Counted from the first letter of the stretch, positions 36,890 to 50,463 are shown. The stretch is DNA of 64,000 nt from Copromyces sp. CBS 386.78 (GCA_030685235.1 MU839150.1:62001-126000), one strand, 5' to 3'. Translations and numbers: made by a program. Notes: generated by a model from the sequence alone, not told the origin.

Positions 36890-39201
36890 TAACTATTAAT
36901 TACATTAATCCGTATTTCGTCTATAAACGGATTTTCCTTTATACTTTATTTATTTTATTATTTATTTCTATTACTCTTTTTATTTTTCCTTTATCTTTAT
37001 TTTTATTTATATATTAGTTAACTAAGGGATGTTCCCGCCAATTCTATAATATAAAATTCCTAACCTATTCTTTACTAAAGGGAATTATATTTTTAAATAA
37101 AAGTAAATTTAAATTAAATAATTGAAATACTAGTATTCCTATTATACATTATATTACCCTTTTCCCTTTTATATTTCTTTTTTCTTCTTATTATTATTAT
37201 AATTTAGATTTATTATTATAAAAGTAGTCGATTAATATTTACTTACTTTCGAAGGGAAGATTAAAATACTAAGTAGTTAAGTATAAATCCGTACTAAAGG
37301 AAGAAAATACTAAAGGAAAATTCTTATCCTACTATTAGAACAATTTTCGCAATCTTTTCTTTTATTATTCTTTTACTTATATATAGGAAATACCCAATTC
37401 CTTCGGTACTCAAACCTCGATACTCTTATACTATTCCAACCGCTAGTAAAAAGGATTTTCGCTATTCCCTTTATACTTAATAATCTTCCTAGGGCACAAC
37501 TTAAAAATAATAGGCTCTCTTATTTTTATAGTTTTAGCTTTCACTTTAAATAGTTCCAATTTTATACTACTACTATTACTATTACTATTAATATGCTTAT
37601 TAAAATCGTTATTATTAATAGAAGGGGTCTCCTCTTTATTAATCTCCTTCCTTTTAAGAGCCTTCTTAGGGATAATTTTCTAATTTTCCTAAGATTTCTT
37701 CAATAAAATAGCTCTCTCTATATTAACTACTACTTGCGTAGCCTATAATCCTACCGTACGATTATTATCCTTATTTTCGGCTTTATTTTTATATTCTTTA
37801 TCCTTATCGAAATTTTTATTGGATTCTTCTTCGTTATCTCCTATTTCAATATTATTATCTAAATCTCTACTAGAGGGTTTATTATCGTCGTCGCCATCGT
37901 TCTATTAGAAGGATAAAAATTCTTCTTTATTCTTCTCTAATTTATAATTATTATAAATAATACGATTATTATTTTTTAAACCTAATTAATAATATTCGAA
38001 TATAATATAGTCAGCCTAATAACGAATTTTATAAAAGATTTATACTTTAGCCTTAATCTAGTCTTTTTATTTAATACCTTTAATAGTTAGGAAATTACCC
38101 CCTTAACTACAATTATTAATTATAGTACAATATAAGTAAATAAAATTAAAATCTTTTTAAACGAAAAATTCGAAGTCTTAAAAATTTTCTATAAAAGAAT
38201 TATATTAGTCGGCTCTCTTACCGAACTAAATATAATTCCCGCAAATCCCCCCCTTAATGTTAATTAATATAAATACGTAATTTAAAAAAGGGGCCTAAAT
38301 ATTTAGGGTTTCCTATTTCCCTTCTACTATAAAAATAAAAACGAAAGTCTTTTAAAGCCGGGAAACGTAGTAAAAATACAAGTAGTAATTTCTAGAAATA
38401 AAGGCAATTAATAAAGGATCGTCAAAAAAGATAGAGACGAACGGATTCGTATAGAAGGCCGAAATTTTAAATTAAAAGACCTAAAATATATTCCTTTTTT
38501 CCCGTAAAGGATATAATATAAAGATTATATAGTTAAATTCCCTTTTTCTCAATAAATATATATTAAAGGGAAGTTTTACCCTTGTCGGTAATTAATAAAA
38601 GAAAAATACAATAATACTCGCTAACTAGCGGAAAAGCATCGATAAACCTTTTAAGGGCAATAGGGTTTAAAAGCAATACCTATTCTAAATATAGCTAGCC
38701 TATAAACCTAAATTAAATAATAATAAAGATTTATACTTCGTATATAAAAATCTTATTAAATATATAACCCTCCATACCCTAAAAACTATTAAGTATAATA
38801 AGGTTTATAAAAAAGTTAATATAAACTTTAAAAAGGAATTGTTTCTTTCTATTAAACTTCTTATTAACGTATTTAAGATTATTCTTAATAACGAAGGGAT
38901 ATATAAGAGTAGGGTCTATATAAACTAGAAGGGCGAATTTCTTTTTAATTAAAAAGGCCAAATTCGGGATATTAAGAATTACTTAGAAATTTATATTAAC
39001 GTATTTTAAGGGAAGATTTAATTATTATATCGCCTCTTAAATAAAATTTATTAAAGTAAATAAATTATTTCTAAATATAATAAATAATTAAATTACGTAT
39101 AATTAAAGAAGTAAAACGGATATCGGTAATTAAAGAAGAAGAATACGTAAAAAAGAAAAAAATAAAAAAAGGAAATCTATTAGCGGCTAAAGGGCAAAAA
39201 T
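36890..39201. other. Unexplained outer-element segment, part 1
   Basis: About 2.3 kb between the integrase and the nested element. It matches no retroelement domain I know. On the minus strand 37480-37980 keeps a long frame with few RIP stops (for example NKEEFLSF, GDDDNKPSSRDLDNNIEIGD, KALKRKEINKEETPSINN), Lys/Asn/Asp-rich. A minus-strand 60-codon frame at 38779-38961 survives intact. A second copy of the purine tract (GAAGGGAAGA, 37251-37260) lies in similar flanking sequence to that before the 3' LTR. Confidence 0.4.
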
Positions 39202-39443
39202 TATCACGGGGATAACACCGTTGGGGGTATAGTTAGATATACGTAGTTGTACGAAGAAGGAAAGAAGGAGAGGAGGGAGGAGTGCAGTCTAGATATAGGG
39301 CAGGCTATGCCGTGCCTAAATCCAGACTGAGGCCCACTAATATATATATACAATCCCATTAACTAATAGCCAATAGGCACGACTGGCTATACCTAATCGT
39401 GCACGCAATACCCAATAGTACCATCACAAATAATCCTATAATA
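39202..39443 (-). repeat. Nested element LTR (3' copy)
   Basis: 242 bp. Aligned by eye with 46337-46578 there are no gaps and about 35 differences, every one a transition. It keeps GC-rich blocks such as GGCACGACTGGCTAT and CGTGCACGC unchanged in both copies. Confidence 0.9.
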
Positions 39444-40399
39444 CTACCTCCCTACAAAAAAAGCTCACAAAACTTCAAACGACCTATCTAATATATATAT
39501 ATAAAATAATAAAATCTTGCTTTAATCCCTATCTACTAACTCAATCCGTAACTAACCGTCTTCCAATTCCGTAGTCCATAACTCAACGCCTATAATCCGT
39601 AATCGAACATCGTCGTTACCCTACTAATAAATTCCAACCTCCAAACGTACCTCTACATTCCTTATCGGGGGCCGCTTTCCTTACTAAACCTCCACTAACC
39701 TCCTAAATACTTTATAAAAGAATTCGTCCATCTTCCTTAAATCCTCTTCGAATAAGGGCTCGAATTCCCAACTTACCAATTCGACCGTAACTTCCCTTAC
39801 TTCGCAGCCTACTATAATATCCGTTACAGCGGCATTAATCTACTCCTTCAAATCAATAATATATTTAAAACGTCTTAGGAACGGGGCTAAGAACGCTGTA
39901 TAGCGTATTTAAGGTGCGAATAACGCCGTATAGCGTATTTAGGGTACTAGGGCCCTTCGTTTTAGGGCTAAGGTCCGCTCTTAAAGTATAGCTTTAATCT
40001 CTAGCCAATTCTAAACCGCTAGCGGAATAAGGGTATTTAAATAATCGTAGTAAAACGTAATAATAAAATCCCTTACTCCCTTAACATTATTAAAGGGTTC
40101 GTTAGTAGGATTATAATATTTCTATTTTATAATATAGAATTAATAATAATTGCCTCCTTATTAGAAATAGTTTAAAAATTTATTAAACTCCTACTCCGCT
40201 ACCTCCTCGTAATTATTTATTCTAACTATAATTCTACCTTCGTTAGCTCGTATATCGCCTTATAAGTCGGCTTAACTAAGGAAGCCTTTATAATAAAATT
40301 TCACTATAAAGATATAAAATATTGGCGAACACTTTATATTAGCGGGTAAAATTAGTTTAATATTATAAGAACGCGCCTAATCCACTTTAAAAGGGCCTT

Positions 40400-43300
40400 C
40401 CTATTATAAGGATAATTTATTATATAGCCTACCGTTATTAAAATTAATTATATTAAGTAAAATAAAATCCCTAACGCAATATTTCAATATATTAGACTAA
40501 TTTTTATTAGCGTTAGCCTTATACTAATCCTATACCTTCTTCGTAGAAGTATATATATAATCCTAAATAGCCTTGAAACGAGTAAATAATTTGCTAACTT
40601 TTATATATTCCTTCTATTATATTAGCGAAAAACTTTTTAATAGTATAACTATTACGGGTTTAATACCTATACGGGGGTAGAAACCGTAATTAATAAAAAA
40701 GGGGGTTACGCCTGTAATTAATAATATTATATTATTTCCTACGAACTCCGCTAATAGCAATTATTATACCTAATTTATTTATACCCAATTAACGAAGATA
40801 TATAAATATTATTCTATTTCTACATTAATACATTCCGTTTAAACGTTAATTTATAAATAGAAAGTAGAATTCAATAATTTCTTAATAACTAAACGTTTAT
40901 AAATCGTAAACTAGAATAAAAATATAAATTAAATACCGTAATCGGAAATAATAATATTAAATAAATTATAAAAAGTATAAATATAATTAATAAAATAGTC
41001 CGCTAATTCTTCTACTTCTATAATAATAATCGGAATATAGTAATATATTTTTATTAAATAATCTATAATAATAGCGATATATTTAAATTTCTAGCCCAAA
41101 TAAAAGCTTTCTAGCAAGGGGGAAATATAATCGACTAATATATTAATTTATAGTACGTAAACTACTAATATAAACTTAAAATAGCCTACCTTAATTCGTC
41201 GTAACGCTTTTATTTTAAAGTATATTAAACAACCTTTATAATAAGCCTTAACGGCCTCTGCTATACCTAATTAATACTAATATTCGTTTATTTATACTTA
41301 TATTTTATCTTTACCTAGATAGCCGGCCGTTAGTAACGAATAAACGTAATAAATTAATAATAAATAAGTAGTAGTATTATTAGGGTTGATAAGTACCCTT
41401 CCTCTATAGTAAACTTTACTTCCTGTTGTAGAATATTCGGCGAAAGCGACCTTAAACTTCTTCCTAATATAGGGGCGCTATTTAGTACAATTTAAATCCT
41501 TTAAGTAACTAACGGCCTCCTATATTAAAGTCGACTAATCGTAATTTTCGTTAATAATATCGTCGGTTAATTTATCCGGTTCCTCTAAAGTATTTAAAGA
41601 TAGTAAGAATACTTCTTTATCGAAATCGAGGTCGTTACTAATTATTATAGCCAATAAGGAGAGGCACCCTTCCTTAAAGCGGGCAAGGTTAATAAATTTA
41701 TAATTTCTTACTTTTAAACGATAATCGTTTATATTTAAAGGTATATTTTCTAGCTTCTTACTCAATATATCGGAGCGGAGATTTTATAACCTTAGCGTAT
41801 AGAGAATCGAAAAATTAAATCGTAATAGGAATTATAATTACCGTATATAGTAGGGTATAAACTACTTATTTATTATAAAAGTCTTTAAATTCTTATAATT
41901 AATAATAATATTAAAAGGTTGCTAAGTACCCTCTAATTTTAGGCGCTACTCCTCTAATACTTTAACGATAGCGAAGAATTCTTTATTATAAATATTATAA
42001 TTATATTCCGCTACTAAGTATTGTACTAAGAAATATATAATTAAATAGAATTCGTTATTATCCCTATATTAGGAAAGGGTATTTCTAAAAGTTTAATTCG
42101 AAGTATCAGTTTTAACGACCGTCTTCCTAAATTAATCGTAAATTTATAAAATTAGTCCACTAATAAACATAACCTTTAAAATTTCAAAAGTAAATTACTA
42201 TACTATAGTCTATAACTATTCTACGTCCTTTTTTGTAAGGTCGTATAATAGTATCGCTATTATTAAAAAACCTTTAATAAAACGACAATAGAAATTAGCA
42301 AATCCTAAGAAACTCTATAAAAATTTCTTTAACGTTAGGGGTTACTAATCTATAATAACCTTAACTTTTATTAAATTTATTTTAATACCGCCGAATATAA
42401 TAATTAATCTAAAATATTTAGTTTTTTTAATATAAAACTCGCACTTATCGATATTAACCTATAGGCTAGCCTTCTCTAAGCGGGTGAAAATATCGTCTAC
42501 GTATTTTTAATACTCCTCTTCATTATCTAAAAAAATAAGGATATTATTTAAGTAAGCAATTATATAAATATTTAAAATATTGTATAAAATATTATTAATA
42601 TAGTTTTAAAATATATTAAATACTCTTTATAAATTAAATAAATAAATAAATAATTTAAATAGGCTAAAATAAATAATAAATACTATTAACTATTTATATC
42701 CTTCCGTAATGCGAATATAATTAAAAGCGGCGATAATATTTAGCTTAGTAAAAATCTTTACTTTATAAATAGTATTAAAGGTTTCCTTAATTAAAGGGAA
42801 CAGGTAATAACTTTTGAAAATAATATTATTAATCCCCCTATAATTTATATAAATCTTAATACCTCCGCTTAACTTCTATATTAGTAAAATCTAGGAAGCG
42901 GCCTCTAATTGCGAGGGATAAATAAACTTATTATAGAAATTTTCGTCGATTTACTTCTTAATTATATTTAATTTATTAGGGTTAAACGCCTTTAATCTTA
43001 TATAGGGCGCCTATTCTCCCGGGCAGAATTCGATTTTAAAATTATAAGAGTGGTAGGGGGGTAAAACTATTATATTACGAAGTTTAAAAACGTCGAAATA
43101 ATTTTAATATTATTTAGGAAATTTTTCTTTAATTTAGGCATCGATTTTAGGCGGCTTATCGGCCTTCTCGTAAAATTTAGCTACGTTTTCTTCCGTAATA
43201 TTGGCGGCGAATTTAATAATTTTACAACGTTTGAAATCCTTATTTATATTACCGTTAAAGTAAATGTATTTAGTGATTTTTATTATTCGGATAGTAATTT

Positions 43301-44900
43301 TAGATCCTTTACCGGCGTAAATAGTAATTTATAGGTAATAATACTTATTTAGTAATTTTTTATATTTAATACCGTTACCGTCCTAAATTTCTTACTCTAT
43401 TTCTAAGGTAAGGTTCGCTAAACCGCTAAGTATATTATAGTTGTAATCGTATTTATCGTATTCAATTCCTATCCTTACCCTTCTATTAATAACGCCTTTA
43501 TTATTTCTATATTCCTTAAGTTCTAAGGCGCCCCCCTCTACCTCTTTAGCCTAAGCCTCCTCTTCCGCCCTAGCTTCTTCTAAAATTTTATAGAATTCTA
43601 CGTATAAAGTATAAAATACCCGTAAATAATACTTTTTGTATAACTAATTAAAATTAATAGCCGTTATATCTTTAATATTTATAAGGTTAATTAGTTTATT
43701 CGAGAAATATATTTTGTATATTATAATATAATAATAGGGGTCGAATCTTCGCTAGCCGGCTATAATATAGTAAATAGTAGGCTTAGTCCGCTTAGGAGCT
43801 TCGGTAATAATATTCGCGATTAGGGCGGAATCTAAGGTAATATTTATAATTAAGGCGGGATTGGGGGTAGTATTGCCTTTAATAATATTAGGAACGGGGT
43901 CCGCAATTAGGGTATTAAAACCGACTACCTCAATTATACTTTATATAGTCTCGTAATAACGCGTATAAATATGCTTCCAAACTTTAAATACGTGCTATAA
44001 AGAGGGTAATAGATTTATAGGAAGGTAGTAATTTATATAGTAATTAATAAAAATAATGGCACTATTTAGTTATAATATCGTAGGGTTATAAAATTTAAAT
44101 TACAGTATATCTAAAATAATAGAGTAGTCGTCGGCTAGGTCGTAGGCTAATATAGCAATCGTTTCTATATAGTAACCGATCTATAATTAGACCTTATAAT
44201 AATAAGTAATAAAGTCATTAAGTATATTATTTACTAAATATAAAGCCTTTAATTTAGGGAATTTTAATAGCGGGATAATATAACGGATAATAAAATTATA
44301 ATCAATAAAAATAAGAGCAGAATATTTATTATTAATTAAAATAATATACTTACTATATTAATTATACAGTTTATAAATAATTTAAATAGAGAAGAAAATA
44401 AAATTATTATTATAGTTATTTAAATTTAAATTCTTAAATTGAACTACTTTTAAATCTATTAAATTATTTACCTCCTCCTCTATTATTATAAACGATAACT
44501 TCTCTAAGCGATTTAGTAGAGAAGCGGTATATTTCCCGCGCTATATTCTATAAATTAGGCGGGAGTTAGAGTAGGGGGTATAACGGGAATAGCGGATTTA
44601 CTGGTAGCGATAGTATTAATACGAATATTATTATTACTATTATTACCGTAGCCGGTCTAATTTATAGCGGGTCTACTACAATTATTATTACTTCCTCTAA
44701 CGTAACGGTTATAATATTCGCGCTCCCTTTATTCTTTAAAAATACTAGTATTAATATTATTACGGTACTTATAGGTATAGTAGCCAATTTAGGCGTAATA
44801 TTTATAAAGTCCGTTCTTTATATAGTAATCGATAACCACTTTATTGATTATACGGAATAATTGAACGTTAATAGTATTTATAGCGTTAAAATCTATAGTA
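40400..44900 (-). pseudogene. Dead gag-pol of the nested gypsy element
   Basis: Minus-strand remnants occur in the expected order from right to left. A gag zinc knuckle (C-x2-C-x4-H-x4-C spacing, Tyr codons replacing Cys/His) is near 44755-44800. Reverse transcriptase starts near 43060 (LPPYHSYNFKIEF; PSQLEAAS; KLSGGIKIYINYRG) and has a YLNNILIF active-site box near 42530-42560. An integrase C-terminal block (GVTPFFINYGFYPRIGIKPV) is at about 40650-40720. A 76-codon frame at 41535-41765 survives without stops between RNase H and integrase. Otherwise broken by RIP-type stops. Confidence 0.75.
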
Positions 44901-46336
44901 GTGCTACTTTAATTAATAGTACGCTCAGGGGCAGCAGCGTTATTAGTATTAATACCAGTTTTAAAGTAAATATTAATTTTATTATATTAATCGCATTCTT
45001 CTAAATTAGTAGCGAACTTACAATAAAAAGTAAACTATCCGTCGAAATCATTATAAATCGGAGTATTTTACTAATAAGCAATAATATTATAAATCTCGTT
45101 CGTAACCTTTATTTTTAAATAATATATTTTTATAGCGTTATTAAAGTTATATTTATTAATAATAGTAATAAATTTATTTTTAAAATCGAATTATTTAATA
45201 CCTTTAAATATTTTAAGGGATTTGAAGTCCCGGCGTATTTCGAAGGTGAAGTTTATACAATTATACTTCGTATTAAAGTATTCGAAGAGGGCTTCCGTAC
45301 TTACCTACTTCTATTTTATTAAATCTACTTCTTTAATAATAAATATTATATAGGGGGTTAAAATCCTAAAAGTATTACCGCCAAAATATAAAAAGATTTA
45401 AACGAATTTATAATATTCATTTTAATTAAATTACTAAGCGTCTTAAAACTAATAAAATTAAATTTTATTTTTCCAATCCTAGAAAACTTTAACTCTCTTA
45501 ATAGTAGAAGTATTTTCGCCGGTATAAGCGGCGGAGTCTTTATTAGTATAGGACTTAAAAGTAACTATTTCTTTATCGTTAAAATCGGAGGCGGGGACAG
45601 AAGTAAATATAGCGATTTTATTACGAATAATTTTCTTAAGGGCTTTAATTTAAATTTCAGCAATTTTCTTAAATTTAGTATTAATTTTATTAATTATAAT
45701 AAAATTATTGCGGAGCTATTAGGCTTCCTATTAAAGGTTAGCGAACTCCTATTAAAAATTAGTAATAATATTTTCTTAATTAGTAATCTACTAGTAAGCG
45801 GCTTCGAAAGAATCTTAAATAGCGCTAGCGAACGTATTAGTTTAAATTAAGTCCGTATAAATTAATTAGGCGAAAATAGTAATAACGTAGGGAAAAATAG
45901 TATATTAAGCGAATTTAGAAGCGGTATTAAAAACTTCCTCTGTAATTAGGTTACTTAAGTGCTAGAAAGTAATACTATTAAAGGTTTCCGTAACGTTTTC
46001 GAATAATTATTTGTACTCAAAGCTAATAATAGTATTAATCGTAGAAATAATAACGTCGAAATTAGTAATAGGGGCCGCTATTTAAATAGTTATAATTAAT
46101 ATTTACTACTTTATAATATGAATACTTACTACCTTATAGCGTAAATAATATCCGTTAACTACCTTATAGCAACGAAAAAGAAGTCTATTATAATATAACG
46201 AAAAAAGTATATCGTAGTACGATAAGAGAGAGGTATATCGTAATACGACGAAATTGCGGGCTCGTCGGAAATATTTACGACAGTAATAATAAGCTTAAAG
46301 TATACGCGCGTAGCGTAATAGTAAAATACAATTAAC

Positions 46337-46578
46337 TATTACGGGGATAATACCGTTAGGGGTATAATTAAATATACGTAATTATACGAGGAAGGAAAGA
46401 AGGAGAGGAGGGAGGAGTGCGGTCTGGATATAGGGCAGGCTGTGCTGTACCTGGATCTAGACCGAGGCCTACTAGTGTATACGTACAATCCTATTGGCCA
46501 ATGGCCAATAGGCACGACTGGCTATGCCTAGTCGTGCACGCAGTACCCAGTGGTGCCATCACAAGTAATCCTGTAATA
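46337..46578 (-). repeat. Nested element LTR (5' copy)
   Basis: 242 bp, the partner of 39202-39443. It is followed by the target duplication AAAAT. This copy keeps more G and C (for example ATTGGCCAATGGCC against ATTAACTAATAGCC), so it lost fewer bases to RIP. Confidence 0.9.
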
Positions 46579-46583
46579 AAAAT

Positions 46584-48816
46584 AATAACTCTTTCAAACG
46601 TAGGTAGTATAATTGGTAACCTAAATATTAATTAAATAACTAATATAAAGATATAATAGAAGTTTATAAAATAAAGGAATAAGAAAATAAGTAAATATTT
46701 ATAAGAATTAATAAATAATAATTAAGGTACTATATTACCGGGACGATACTTAATTAATATTTAGACGGACGATAATTAATACTAATTTATATTTAAATAT
46801 TTTTCTTTAAACCTCCTTAAAAGTAAATTTACCCCTTTTACAATAAGGTTTTTCTTTTTTCCTTCGATAATAATAATTTACTTATTTAATTAAAAAAGGA
46901 TATAACGCAACCCAAAATCTTTTCTTAATTAAAAATAAATATAATAATTAGTATAAATAAATTATCCGAAACCACTTAAATATTCTTCGAATAATAGGGT
47001 ACTAAAGCTAAAACTTACGAAGAAATCCTTATTCGACCGGGGGAAATTTACTTACTAAAACCCGAACCGGCTAAAAATTTCAACTGCGCCGACAAGTAGC
47101 ATTTCCTTAAATATATAAAGAGTAAGAAATTAAATATTGTAAAATCCGTACCCTATAAAATTTAGGGCAATAATAATAATAACGAAAGTACTTTTATTCG
47201 AATATTTAGAATAAATTTCCGCCTACCGGCCGATTAATAAATTAATTCCGCCCAACCGAATAAAATTCCATAAAAAAATCTAACCCTTAAAATAACTAAC
47301 CTTTAGTACTATATAAATATTTATAACTATTTTAATAAGTTCTCTATTACTAAAAGTATTATATAAATATTAAGAAAATTCGGGGATAGAATATATATTC
47401 CTCCTAATACGGAAATCCTTATATTAAAAATTTTATAATTTTAAAGCGTAGGGGAAGAAATTACAATTTTCTTTAAAATTACCCAATTCTAATACTTACC
47501 TATTTATTATAATTAATATTTCGTCCTCGTAATTTATAATTAAATAATAATAATATAATATTATTATAATTCGACGTTCGACGAAGAAAGGATAGAACTA
47601 ATTTATTCTACTTATAAAATTTTCGTAGCCTCCTATTATAATATTTATAGTAAATACGGAAGAAGGGTCGATTTAAATGACCGACGGCAATAATTAAATA
47701 AAAAATTTCCTACCTAATAATTAACGTAGATTTGTAATTTTTAAATTTTAAAAGCGATAAAAATATTCTTTATCGAAATAAAGCGGAAGGATCTCTACCT
47801 AAATTAAAACAATACTTTAATATTAACTTTATAAGAAGTAGGGCAATACTAGTAATTTTAAACTTAATTAAACGACTTTTTATAATTAAAAAATATAATA
47901 GCCCGATAATAAATAAGGGCTATATATAATTATACCCAAATAATCTAAATACAATCGATAATAAAATTAATAAGACTAAAAAAAAGGAACGATATTTACT
48001 AATATTTTTAAATATACTATAGAAAATTCGCCAAACTAAATATAATATAGAGCAAATCTCTTTATAGCCCCGAAATACCTAAAAGAATTAGAAAATTCAA
48101 AATCCTAAAGGAAGAATAGGGAAAATAGAACGCCTTTTACAACCTACCTAATTAGGGATAGGGAAAACCTTTAAATTTTATAATTCGTAACGACTTTACT
48201 TCTAATAAAAATAGAAGAACGGATCCCCTCCCTATTAGTACGCTAAAAATACTAACGGCTATTCCTAAAACGCCCAAATTGTAAAGATTATTAGCCAAAA
48301 CCTTAAAAATACCCAAAAAGAATCGAAAAATTACTAAGCGTATAAAAGACGACGAAAAATTAAATATACTAAAATTTAGAGAATAATTCGTTATTAACTA
48401 CTTTGTCCTACCTATAAAAAAATTAATAAATAAAAACCTAAAGGATATAAAGGGGGTTAATAAGCGAATTACTACCGTTGAATATAAATATATATTAATA
48501 TTTACGAGAAACATAATCTAAGGTATACCTCTACCCTCCGCAATTAATATATTTAAACTATAAAAAATCTTTAACCAAAAAAGAAAGGGTATAAAATAAT
48601 TATAGAAAAAGGAGCAAGCAAAGAAAGTAAAGGGGGCGCGCAAATAATAAGCAAAATATAAAATTATTTACTAATTATTATGTACTTAGAACTTTTTTAC
48701 TTTTCTATAAAGTACAAATCACTACCCGCTACTCTAAAAAGTATATTCTATCTTTTCCTTTATCGAATATTTAAATTTATAATACAGAAGTAATTCAATA
48801 TATTTTCACTACTTCC
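46584..48816. other. Unexplained outer-element segment, part 2
   Basis: About 2.2 kb between the nested element and the purine tract before the 3' LTR. With part 1 it forms roughly 4.5 kb that once was contiguous. Partial minus-strand readings occur (for example NGSNSLINPLYIL, VVNNELFSKF, RLVIFRFFLGIFKVLANNLYNLG near 48240-48480), but plus-sense fragments also exist. No domain recognised. It may be an extra gene carried by the retroelement or a further insertion. Confidence 0.35.
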
Positions 48817-48828
48817 GAAGGGAAAATT

Positions 48829-49294
48829 TGAATTAGGGCGTTTTATTAAAATAAATATTAAAATACTTATAGAGCTAGGATACTAAAGAACAGATCTACT
48901 CTAAGGCTAAATAAAGTTGAAAATAGAAAAATATAAAAAAGATAATATCCCCTTTCAAACTAGAGACAACCAAGCAAGCAAAAAATAATAAATTAAGTAC
49001 TAACATTCTTAAAATCTTTACAATACTCCCCTTTAAAATCTTTAATTATATTCGTAAAGTACCTTCTATCTTCTTTAACACCGACCTCCAAATCCGCACC
49101 TCGCTATCTTAAGAAAAGTATAGAAGTAAAGCTCTACTTCACCTTCTATCTTTCCTTTAGTAGTTTTATAACTGTAATTTGACAACTCTATCCAATTCTA
49201 CGGACAAGATTATCAACTCTAGATCTACTCCTCGCCATACAAGTTTATATAGTGTAACCCCGTTCCTTTGTCAGTGTGGTTTTGCTCCATTTCA
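48829..49294 (+). repeat. 3' LTR of the outer gypsy element
   Basis: 466 bp, begins TGAATTAGGGCG and ends CTCCATTTCA. Its right-hand third is clearly less RIP-damaged than the 5' copy, with intact CA and TG dinucleotides. Confidence 0.85.
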
Positions 49295-49990
49295 ATAAGG
49301 TTATTTTTAATACGTTATAATTTAATTAAAAGCTTAATACTAAAGTTGTAATCGTTTAAATGGACTTTGTTAAAATCGTTTTTCTTAATAAATATACGGT
49401 CGTTCGAAACAAGAGTAAGTAATTTACTGGGCTTTGTAGGGAAATTATTAAAATTCTTATTTACTAATTATATATTATTATATATAAGTAAGATATTAAA
49501 ATAATCGGGGACCCGGGGCGGTATTAGTATTATTTTCGGTTTATATGATTTTCTAGCCGGCGCCGGTCGTTCAATTATTTTAACGATTTTAATTTCGTTT
49601 TATAATATTTATAATATTTAGGATAGAAGCGGATATTTATCCCCCCTACTATTACTTATAATTATTGTATAACGGAATCTATTTTTATTTTTAATAAGGG
49701 TTTTGTAATAGGGAGGCGGCGGCGGTTACTTCTTAGCCCGGGGGTATACCGGGGCGCGAAGAGTTCGAATATAAGTAGGAGTAATAGTAGGAGTAATACC
49801 AGGAGTTCGAAAAGATAAAGTAATTATTAGAAGAGTAAACGAAATTGAAATAATTAAAGAGGTAATAGTAGTAGGTAATCAGATTGTAATACGCTATATA
49901 GGGTTAGCGGGTATAAATAAAGTACGGCGAATAGGCTATTTGCTTGTAGTATTTACCTTTATAAATTTAATAGTATTATTACCTTTTATT

Positions 49991-50028
<38 letters not shown>

Positions 50029-50463
50029 AAATATAATTCTAAAATTAAGCTGGTCTAGTTAGTTAGGAGTTTTTAAAATAATAGCGCCGCTTATTATCGC
50101 CTCTATATTCCCCGCCCGCTTATTATTAATATTATTTATATTTCCGGCTTTAAATATAGTATTTATTTAAATTACGTGGGTATTAAATTATAAAAGCCGC
50201 TTCGATTATTGGAAATTATTATTATTATTGGGGAGGGAGCGCTTAGGGGATATGATTAATATAAATGCGGGCGCGGCGGTACCTAGTATAAATCGTATAC
50301 GGTATAGGCTGGCGGGTTGATTAGGATCCTTTAATATCGATTTCAACGGATATAGGGAGTTTATACGAGTATAGAGTAGTAATTAGATTGTAAATACCCT
50401 CTAGATTGGTAATGATATTATTGGATGAAAATTTTATTATTGTTACGTATCGACGTTTTTACA
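49295..50463 (-). pseudogene. Right-hand remnant of the base TIR element
   Basis: About 1.2 kb between the gypsy 3' LTR and the right inverted repeat. On the minus strand it reads as a low-complexity Pro/Thr/Asn-rich segment (for example DPNQPASLYRIRF, RTPGITPTITPTYI, RAPVYPRAKK) and then NDRIFIKKNDFNKVHLND, interrupted by few stops. A likely N-terminal portion of the base element's minus-strand gene. No domain recognised. Confidence 0.35.
49992..50026. repeat. (TAT)n microsatellite
   Basis: 35 bp of uninterrupted trinucleotide repeat, about 11-12 units. In the minus-strand frame of the base element it would encode a poly-Asn tract. Confidence 0.9.

Larger units (their letters stand above)
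39202..46578 (-). mobile_element. Nested Ty3/gypsy LTR retrotransposon, minus orientation
   Basis: The 7377-bp element has 242-bp LTRs at 39202-39443 and 46337-46578 and a perfect 5-bp target duplication AAAAT (39197-39201, 46579-46583). LTR ends are TATCAC/TATTAC and ATAATA/GTAATA, RIP-altered forms of TGTCAC...GTGACA. A purine tract (read on the minus strand as GTAGGGAGGTAG) abuts the left LTR, confirming minus orientation. It inserted into the outer gypsy element. Confidence 0.9.
28837..49294 (+). mobile_element. Outer Ty3/gypsy LTR retrotransposon (disrupted)
   Basis: Two co-linear 466-bp repeats, 28837-29302 and 48829-49294, bound a plus-strand gag-pol remnant. Each begins TG and ends CA (TA after RIP in the left copy). 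A purine tract GAAGGGAAAA (48817-48826) sits directly before the right LTR, and a TGG-like primer-binding site (TAGTAATAAAG at 29305, RIP-altered) follows the left LTR by 2 nt. ATAA flanks both outer ends (28833-28836, 49295-49298), a weak target-duplication candidate. Without the nested element it measures about 13.1 kb, long for the family. Confidence 0.8.
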
